A stretch of 15,702 nt of DNA from NCBI GenBank assembly GCA_900169235.1, contig FWCC01000572.1, forward strand, positions 1 to 15,702. Direction: 5' to 3'. Shown here piece after piece: positions 9,404 to 15,702 of the stretch (position 1 is its first letter; each line of letters starts with the position of its first letter). Both the position numbers and the translations under genes were made by a program. Source of the stretch: Zarea fungicola (Eukaryota > Ascomycota > Sordariomycetes > Hypocreales > Cordycipitaceae). The notes under the pieces were generated by a model. That model searched no databases. It was not told the origin of the DNA and saw only the letters and a list, made by a program, of their open reading frames with translations.

Positions 9404-9410
9404 TATAAAT
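9404..9410 (+). promoter_or_regulatory. TATA box of the gene at 9579-10180
   Basis: TATAAAT 175 bp before the ATG at 9579, followed by a pyrimidine-rich leader (TTTTCCTTTCTTCTGC). This is a strong fungal promoter layout and marks the ATG at 9579 as the natural start. Confidence 0.6.
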
Positions 9411-9578
9411 ACCATGTCATTGCACTTTTGTTCAACTCGTTTTCCTTTCTTCTGCATCAAGCAATCATTACCACGGAACCAACACACTCTTCTATCAATC
9501 TAACCAAACTATCCTCTCGAAATAACTATTAAAGAGCACTTGTGTACTTTCAAGAAACCAACTTTACTTCTATTCAAA

Positions 9579-10180
9579 ATGAGAAATTCAACACCACCAC
9601 TCTTGTCTGCTCTCTTCTCCTTGTTGGAGCTTCTGCCCTTCCTGTTGATGATGCCAACAACAAGGTGGGCAACGTTTTTCTGAAGGGTGGCAAGGGCCGA
9701 GGTGGCGGTTCTTCTGGAGGTTCTCCCAAGAGCGGCTCCGACTCTGGCAGCTCTAGTGGCTCCGGGCACCCTACGGTCAGGCCGGGCAATGGTGGCAAGC
9801 TCGGCAATATCAGCACCGGCTTCGGAAAAGGCGCCAACGGACAGGTCACCGGTGTACAGAGCTCCAGAGCCAAGATCGAGGGCGTAGATATGGTTATCAA
9901 TGGCATCAGCACTGTCCTGGACATTGTCGACCTGGGCATCACAGCTGCGCAGCTCCAGCAGAATGGTGAGCTCCGCAGCTGCATTGCCAACATGCCTGCA
10001 TGCTGCCGCGAGATCCAGGCTGGTTTGACAAACTATTACTACTGCCAGCAGGCGGGCGTGGGCAAGGTTCTCTCGGGCAAAGTCGGCGGCTGCGCCTTTA
10101 CGGGCTCTGCAGATGAGGCCTACGTGACCCAGGGGACGACGGCCTGCGCCGCTGCTTTCCCTTTGGGATCTTCTTCTTAA
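9579..10180 (+). CDS. Secreted Gly/Ser-rich six-cysteine protein, frame broken just after the ATG
   Basis: The frame of the protein runs open from 9542 to the TAA at 10178-10180 and is GC-rich at third positions, unlike its surroundings. Near its start it encodes a textbook signal peptide core (LVCSLLLVGASA, cleavage before LP). It continues with a Gly/Ser/Lys-rich segment (GGKGRGGGSSGG and more), a hydrophobic amphipathic stretch (VDMVINGISTVLDIVDLG) and a C-terminal part with six cysteines (one single, a CC pair, three single). The only well-placed ATG (9579, A at -3, behind a TATA box and leader) is shifted one base relative to this frame. Read literally, it ends after about 33 residues. 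A one-base loss (or equivalent) just after the ATG explains this. The cause may be a recent null allele or an assembly error. The family is not recognised; two CC pairs are absent, so it is not a hydrophobin. Confidence 0.65.
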
Positions 10181-10920
10181 GTAGGGTCTGACATGGAATA
10201 GCTTGGCCATTGAGATGCGTTGGTGGGGAACTTGTTGCGAGAAATCTTAAGTAAACTAGTTTTCGTCGAATACTGTAATTAGATCGCGCAAAGTCGTTAA
10301 TAAAGTTGTTTTCAATACCTTTGATTATTATCTTAAAGAGTGATTAATACATTAAAGGATAGTTAACTACTAATAAATAATAAATACTAACATTGCTATT
10401 AAGATAGGCAATTACTATATAGGCAACCAGTCTAGCTACTTGGTACTAATAGCTAGGCATGACTTTCTAAATGCAGCCCTCTAATTAGTTAAAAATATTT
10501 TATTAGTGTAGCCAGCCCTGTAGCGTAGATAATTAGGTAGGTAAGCTTTCCCGCTTTCGCCTGCAGTCAAAGGCTGATGGCTCTTTTCGGTGACGGCGTG
10601 AGAACTACCTGAACCCATGTTCAAAGTATTATGTGTGTAGCTACCTTTGGGATGCATATGATAAAACTGTCACATATTTTCATGCCAGCAATGACTCGAT
10701 GACACGCGGGCAGACGGTACACAGCCGTGTCTTATTCTCGAGCGTGATGCCGGCACAATCCCAAGTCTACCAGCAGATGCCGAATATGAAACCATATGAA
10801 ACCAACAGACTCTAGTTGGATTTTAGGCGTCAGTTGCAATCGGCTTTGGACTTAAAGCCTCCAACCGACGATTGATGTGCAGTACCAGGCATGGCCTTCT
10901 GGTAGGCTTTGGGAATTTGC
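10181..10920. other. Intergenic with a short AT-rich patch
   Basis: The 3' flank of the gene at 9579-10180, then 10310-10520 AT-rich and TpA-rich like the larger RIP blocks. The plus frame from 10633 (60 codons) has no features. No RNA gene was seen. Confidence 0.4.
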
Positions 10921-10997
10921 AGGATTTTAATATGGAGGATTTTAATATTGAGTATTTCAAGTTTAGAGAATTTAATTCTGATGCATTTAATTCTGGC
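10921..10997. repeat. Degenerate 15-bp tandem repeat, about five copies
   Basis: On the plus strand the units start at 10923, 10938, 10953, 10968 and 10983 and follow the form GATTTTAATATGGAG. Read in frame they give a five-residue pattern xFNxx (DFNME, DFNIE, YFKFR, EFNSD, AFNSG). On the minus strand the array begins with the stop codon of the gene ending at 10987 (CAG AAT TAA) and runs into its 3' side. Confidence 0.85.
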
Positions 10998-11554
10998 CAT
11001 CTCCAGACTCTACCTTTTCTGCAGGGACAACAGCAAGATGGAACGCTACCTTGTCTGGGATCCGAAATTGAACGCCTGGTAGCACAAGAAAAGAATTGCT
11101 TGTCTTTGGTTGTATCCGTACGCCATCATCCGTTGCCTTCCGTTTGTAGTAGATATCAACAGGTGTGCTTGACAGGGGGGTTATGATAGCAACTTGATTG
11201 GATTCGACATGAATCCAAGCGTTTCCTTCTATATATGCCGCTACAGGCTGCAATTTCGGTTCACCATGCCGTATACGGTGACGCAAAAAAACTTCAAGGT
11301 TATTGGGAAGCTCAGACTTTTGGTCAGCTATCGCCTAAGTTTTATGTAACACAAAAACTCACATTCTTGAGAATGAATATACTGAAAATTCTAATATCAG
11401 GCGTCTCTTTATAATGCAACCGCTTGGCATTTGCTATCTCTGATTGCGTAGTTTTAGTGAGCGAAGGAAGCGACTTGATAATTCTATCAACGAGCGGGTT
11501 GATTTTCGTTCGGTCGCATGTATATATAGCAAGTGGTTCATCTTGGATGTTCAT
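10987..11554 (-). CDS. Probable two-exon gene, 173-aa protein of unknown family
   Basis: Model: exon 1 11554..11363, intron 11362..11317 (46 nt, GTGAGT donor, CTGAC branch, AAAAG acceptor, phase 0), exon 2 11316..10987. Splicing joins two open frames cleanly; without it exon 1 stops 20 bases further on. The ATG has a strong context (ACCAAAATG) after an A/C-rich leader (CACAAAGCACACC) and a TTAAAA box near 11630. Residues 1-64 are mixed charged and hydrophobic. Residues 86-162 alternate in a beta-rich way (AAYIEGNAWIHVES, VAIITPLSSTPVDIYYKR, FLVLPGVQFRIPD, VAFHLAVVP). There is no signal peptide or membrane segment. The gene could instead be the 3' part of a longer one: a GTAAGC...CAG intron (about 11644-11578) would join it in phase to a minus frame at 11645-12000. 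I do not recognise the family. Confidence 0.55.
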
Positions 11555-11644
11555 TTTGGTGTGCTTTGTGTCTGTCTGGATTTTATTGTTATCCCAGCCA
11601 GTATCTGACCGCCAGAGGTGCCGTGGCCTTTTAAGCGCTTACTG

Positions 11645-12710
11645 GCTGCCTGATGCCCCCACTGAAATCCCATACATCATTGGCTATGGCAACTTCAACT
11701 TCTCTCACTCCAAGCCTGAACAAGATCTGCATGAATGGGTTGCAGGCTATCAGCAGCTTGAAAGAAAGGCGAGTGGGTTGTGCCATATTCTGACCGGGTT
11801 GTTGTGAGCGAGAGAGTCTTGTAGAATCGCGAGTGCGGGATGCTCCGTCGTGTTTTCCACCGCCGTTGTAATCCATTGATGGGTGCCACCGCAGCCTAGA
11901 TAGCCTGTCCAACAAGGCGGCCAGATGGGAGCCACTTGGCCCAACGGCATTATGTCGTGAGTTTGACGCTTTATCTTCATTTATGGGCGTACCTTGTAAC
12001 AATTAGCCATATACCTGTGATGAAGCGTAATTGTCTTGTACTTGGTGGTGGTGTTGATATTTGACGAATGCTGGTCTCCATCGCAACAGCACTTCCAGCG
12101 TCGTTGTGGTCTTGCTCGTGAGAAGTTGAGTTAGGTGGTGCCCATTGCTATCACTTAGCTGATTTGTGGTACCTAGTTGCGTAAGTTGTATTCTGCTGTC
12201 GCTGCCTGCGAACCTCCAAGACAGCTATGTACTAACCTGGCTATACTCTGCATCACTATTAATTGTTTGCGGTGTAGTGTCGATGGCTGCGCTGTGTTAG
12301 ATGAGCAAGAAAATCAGAAACACAACAATAAAAACTTGCCTAGGCACTCGGTATCTATTGATAAAGTCTTGGTCGTCATTCTTCCTCTTGCCGCCGTATT
12401 TGGACTCTTCAGCGGTCACATTCAAGGATGCTTTCCTGTGAATCTGTTACCAATTGAGTGGGGCAAAAAGTATGTCATTTGGTACTGAAGTAGCTAACTG
12501 TTGGTTTGGGATAAATACAGAGTGACTACATTTTCGTGTCGGCTGTAGTAGTCTGCGTGATTTAAGCTAGCTGCTGCTGCTACCTACAACTTCTTGACTT
12601 GATAGTAACGCGAGACGCGAGCGGCAGCATACTCATCTAGTTTCTGCAAATACACATGCCATTTAGTTAAGGTTGTTTACCAGTATATTGCTCTCTGGCA
12701 ATAATGACAA
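11645..12710 (-). other. Possible further minus-strand exons, unresolved
   Basis: Several minus-strand segments look coding-like: 12000-11645 (ALLDRLSRLRWHP; ends at a GTAAGC donor), about 12190-12010 (QLSDSNGHHLTQLLTSK; ends TCACAG before GTATAT) and about 12440-12310 (EESKYGGKRKNDDQDF; ends at GCAAGT, a rare GC donor). I could not chain them into one confident model, because two other minus frames are also open at 11700-11980 and the plus strand shows a GTAAGT/TACTAAC pair at 12181/12230. This is either a multi-exon gene upstream of the one ending at 10987 or chance. Confidence 0.25.
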
Positions 12711-12971
12711 TATGCTGTGCTGCGCTAGTCATTCTACCCACCACCTTCAGAGGCCGACCTGTCAGACATTGAAGGCTACCAATACCCTGCAGCCGAGTGT
12801 CCTGCACTTACTTTAGCGGAAATTAAGAAAGTAGTGAAATCTACATCCCGAAATAAGGCACCAGGCATGGACGGAATACGCAACAGTGGCCCATCTGGCC
12901 GAAGACCCCAAACCAAAGGCAAGAAAGAGGCGACAGAGCATTGGACCGTAAAATATAATGCGGCTGAGTGA
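12711..12971 (+). mobile_element. Fragment of a Tad1-like LINE reverse transcriptase
   Basis: The frame reads FYPPPSEADLSDIEGYQYP, then LTLAEIKKVVKSTSRNKAPG, then MDGIRN. This is the start of non-LTR reverse transcriptases: PPPxADLSDI, the TxxEI helix and the APGxDGIxN motif. The order and spacing fit fungal Tad1-clade elements. An in-frame TAG (12726-12728) precedes FYPPP. After DGIRN (12884) the similarity ends, and the frame closes at 12969-12971. All catalytic motifs (such as YADD) are missing, so this is a dead internal fragment. It shows only light RIP damage. Confidence 0.75.
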
Positions 12972-13082
12972 TGCGACCAAACTGCCCAGCAAAACACGTG
13001 CCAGAATCACTGGAAATATCCCAAGATCTTAAAATGCTGAGTGGTATTGAATGCGAGTCTGTGATAATTGGACCTTAAATGT

Positions 13083-13810
13083 CTATGAGATGCGGAAAGC
13101 ACTGTATTAAACCGTTAAACCCCCCACTTGACGATGTTAATCAAAGTAGGAATAGTAACTTACTCGATAATCAGCTCATTGGCCTTCCAGACGCCACTGG
13201 CGATCCATAGGCCACAGTTGACAAGCTCAATATAACGGTTATCCGCAGCTGTAACGGTACAGAACATACGGAAGCTGTATTGGCGAGGGTCAATATCCTT
13301 GCTGTTACATGGGCTGAGGAGAGAATCGAGGATGTTGCATGGACCAGAGAGAGAGCCACGGGTACGCATATCGAGACTGTCGATGAATGACATTAGCAAA
13401 GTGGAAAGAATCCACCATTACGTCCATTACAGGAAATACCTACACCACAGGGGCTGTTTCAGTGGTCTGGAGGACAAAGGCGCCATCGACTACACGCATA
13501 GGATGTGAGCCACGAGCTTTACCAAGGTCATATCCGCCAGTCTACCATGTAATTGTAAGTGATGTGTTACAGATAGAAGCCCACAGTCATCGTGAATGCA
13601 GAGACATACCAGAACGCGACCGTTTCCGAATGTACCAGACCATTGACCACTGGTCACGGTCATGATTTCCCTACAGGCTTTGCTTTCGGAGTCGGATACG
13701 TCGGGATTGAAAGTAACAGCGATGCGGAAGTCGAATTCGAGCATGGGAGTAGGAAATAGTACGTATGGTCTAGGGAAATGATCGAGCGAGCGTTTCAAAC
13801 ACTCCTCCAT
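13083..13810 (-). CDS. DUF3237-family protein (four exons)
   Basis: Model: exon 1 13810..13610; intron 13609..13542 (68 nt, GTATGT...GTAG); exon 2 13541..13444; intron 13443..13377 (67 nt, GTAGGT, CTAAT branch, ACAG); exon 3 13376..13164; intron 13163..13102 (62 nt, GTAAGT...ACAG); exon 4 13101..13083 (19 nt with TAG). Total 531 nt, 176 aa, the usual length of the family. The ATG has A at -3 and G at +4. Recognisable DUF3237 landmarks, in order: PMLEFDFRIAV (22-32), REIMTVTSGQWSGTFGNGRVL (47-67), TGGYD (68-72), HPMRVVDGAFVLQTTE (80-95), RGSLSGP (106-112), DPRQYSFRMF (129-138), NRYIELVNCGLWIASG (146-161), ending IIDAFRIS. The family adopts a small beta-barrel and has no agreed activity; fungal members are cytosolic or sit in metabolite clusters. 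No partner enzymes lie in this window. It appears intact. Confidence 0.85.
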
Positions 13811-15160
13811 ACTTTGCCACGTAATACAGGAGCTTTTTATGGATAGAAGTGTTAAAACTGATTATCAGCCTTATGTTTTAAGCAAAAATAACGCACGGAT
13901 TCCATGTAAATCCAGAGTCTAGCTCAGAGTCCATCCGTTTTCGTTTTCCAAGGTTAATCGATGAACACATGGTGGCTGATACCGTTGCGCCACTGGCAGA
14001 GCCATTAGACGACCAGGTACTGGCGTCCTGATCAATTAATACGGCATATGTACCTTGAAGGACAGCGCTATTGCTATGAAGCTTTGTGACGAGCGTCGGG
14101 GCTTCTTTGCCTCTGAGTTGGGTAAGGTGGAGTGAGCTTACCTATTGGTCGCCATGCTTGCCACTTCTTGGATCTAATGCTGGTGTGTGTAAGCTCTATG
14201 AGAAAAAGGCTATACTGGGACTGTGTCGTCACTAATCTTGCTAAAGGCCAATATTCTAGAACATTGGTTTTAGAAGAGCGAAGTAAAGGTTATATAGTAC
14301 AGTATCGGCAATTACGACCGCTGACAAAGGTAAATTAATGTGGCAGGTATTTTAATTTTAGATTAAAACTTTTTCTGTTGTTACATCTCTCAACGGAGTC
14401 TGGAGCTATGGGAAATGAGGCAGCCGCAGCCCTCAAAGGTGTCTGTTGGACAATACAAGCTGGGCGGATCAAGTGCAAAAAACCCACCCGAAAGGGTGGC
14501 GCCCACTTTGCTGCAGTGGTTAAGTGCAAGATAAGCACATTATACTGAGTCATTTTGTATTGTACTGTGAGGCACCCGCACCCCTGGATAGCTAGTTTGG
14601 GCAATAGGCAGACATTTTCCTCGGCGTGTACCAACAGTTTGCCTGTGGATAGCTCGATGCCATGATATTTGTTGCAGTACTCAAGATAGGGTAAGCGTTA
14701 ATAAGAACTTCGTCGCTTAGCTGAGGAAAGTGTACTGCGATCGCGCTGTTAGAATTTGGGTTTACCTACCGCAACAAAGTCGCTTGAGAGCACCAGGAGG
14801 GGGTGGCATAGACTGGTCAGTTTAAACATTATTTAATTTCAGTTCGGTTTACTCATCAACGGGTAAGCACTTACAAACAGCGCACTTGCAAAAAGTTGGC
14901 AACCGATTATGATCCAAAACGAGGGCATTGGCGCTTGCTGGCTTGCCAACTGCCTCTGACTCTGAGCCATCGTAAACTCCGCGTCAACATCAATCTCTGG
15001 TGGCTGACTGATAGATCACAAATCCCAATGTGGGCCAGCTAACCCGCCAAGTCAGATCAGCCAACCTTCTACAGTGCCCGGACAACAGTTCCGCTCCGTT
15101 CATATAACCTACACCAAGTCACAATAACATCTTCCTTGCCACAAAAAGAAGTATTTAAAA
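13811..15160. other. No supported gene; some inverted repeats
   Basis: The 5' flank of the DUF3237 gene (a CATAAAAAG box near 13840) and then unassigned sequence. A perfect 9-bp inverted repeat AGTTGGCAA (14894-14902) / TTGCCAACT (14943-14951) is followed by a looser pair, TGGCTGA (15001-15007) / TCAGCCA (15057-15063). Short open frames around 14335-14634 exist in several registers at once and give no product I know. Confidence 0.4.
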
Positions 15161-15702
15161 TATTTGATTAATTAATTTAACAATAAAAATATACTTTAGG
15201 TCTTTTTTGTAATTATAAATTGTTAGAGTAGAAACCATTCACAATACAAAATTCACACTATAACTAATCCTTTACGCAGTTTACTATTAAAATAACCCCC
15301 ACATGGCGCATTTTCTCATTATGAAACTTTACGTAGCGGTAGCTTTGCGCCTACTTAGACTATATAGTTAGGATTTTAAAGCTATAACGTCAACCACCCC
15401 TTATGGGTCACCATTTTACACCAAAACAGGTGTTTTTCCCCTCTTAATAGCACCATTATAAAAGACTATTGAATTATTATAAGAATATAATGATTATATT
15501 TAGTACTTATATGCTTAAAAAAATTAAAAGGCTAGTTATATTTTTCTAGGTTTTAGTAGATTCTATTAAAATTTAAGAATTTAAAATACATATATATAAT
15601 ATATATATAATACATATAAAGTTGTCATAGGCCCAGGCCTGGCTGGAAGGTACGCGACTGCGCCGCGTACATTATATATATAGTGGAGCCAATAGGGATC
15701 TC
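15161..15702. repeat. AT-rich repeat remnant at the window edge
   Basis: 15161-15300 and 15460-15620 are TpA-rich and CpA/TpG-poor, like the block at 5976-6945. Between them (15300-15450) is better-preserved sequence with ACACC/GGTGT symmetry. Near the end GTACGCG (15652-15658) pairs with CGCGTAC (15664-15670, approximate positions) beside a TATATATA run. It could be the end of another RIP-damaged element continuing beyond the window. Confidence 0.6.

Noticed and set aside
9574..9993. Minus-strand proline/leucine-rich frames opposite the Gly/Ser-rich gene
   Set aside because: These are shadows of the GC-rich plus-strand coding sequence.
9579..10180. Hydrophobin
   Set aside because: It has only six mature cysteines with one CC pair, not the eight with two CC pairs that define hydrophobins.
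11424..11807. Plus-strand 127-codon frame with a hydrophobic segment
   Set aside because: It lies opposite the better-supported minus-strand exon with good splice sites and shows no family features.
14484..14499. CCACCC-GAAA-GGGTGG hairpin as a structured RNA
   Set aside because: A 6-bp stem with a short loop is expected many times by chance in a window this size. No surrounding covarying structure or RNA-gene promoter was seen.
1..15702. CRISPR arrays, bacterial operons, tRNA or rRNA genes
   Set aside because: No regularly spaced short repeats with unique spacers, no ribosome-binding-site or operon layout, and no tRNA box B or rRNA-like sequence was found. Gene structure is eukaryotic.

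Overview
This window looks like an accessory, repeat-rich stretch of a filamentous ascomycete (Pezizomycotina) genome. The evidence is eukaryotic gene structure with short introns (46-68 nt; donors GTAAGT, GTGAGT, GTATGT; CTRAY-like branch sites), TATA boxes about 80-180 bp before start codons, a fragment of a Tad1-like LINE, and AT-rich blocks almost free of CpA/TpG and full of TpA, the signature of repeat-induced point mutation (RIP). The species cannot be named from sequence alone.

Layout. 89-668 (minus) and 1403-2023 (plus) are divergent paralogous genes for small secreted proteins with ten cysteines. Each has one intron at the same place, so neither is visible as a single open frame. The 734 bp between their start codons hold an 84-bp minisatellite and a TATA box for each gene. 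At 2201-2823 is a decayed frame whose first part looks like the SWIM zinc-finger end of a MULE-type transposase. At 4384-5199 an intronless gene encodes a 271-aa secreted protein; its C-terminal 100 residues are the same cysteine domain, behind a KR (Kex2-type) site. I place the family, tentatively, with the fungal 'WD-like domain' proteins.

5976-6945 is RIP-mutated repeat DNA with a knot of perfect inverted repeats at 6112-6265. 6946-9403 holds little beyond a 19-bp triplicate. At 9579-10180 is a GC-rich gene for a Gly/Ser-rich secreted protein with six cysteines, but its natural ATG is out of frame with the rest of the protein. At 10987-11554 (minus) is a probable two-exon gene of unknown family. 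Its stop codon lies in a 15-bp repeat. 12711-12971 is a LINE reverse-transcriptase fragment. 13083-13810 (minus) is an intact four-exon gene for a DUF3237-family protein. The right end (15161-15702) is again AT-rich repeat DNA.

Together the window shows a mini-family of three secreted cysteine-rich proteins within 5.2 kb beside transposon debris and RIP blocks. That setting is typical of fast-evolving secreted-protein (effector- or antagonism-like) genes, but nothing in the sequence proves such a role.
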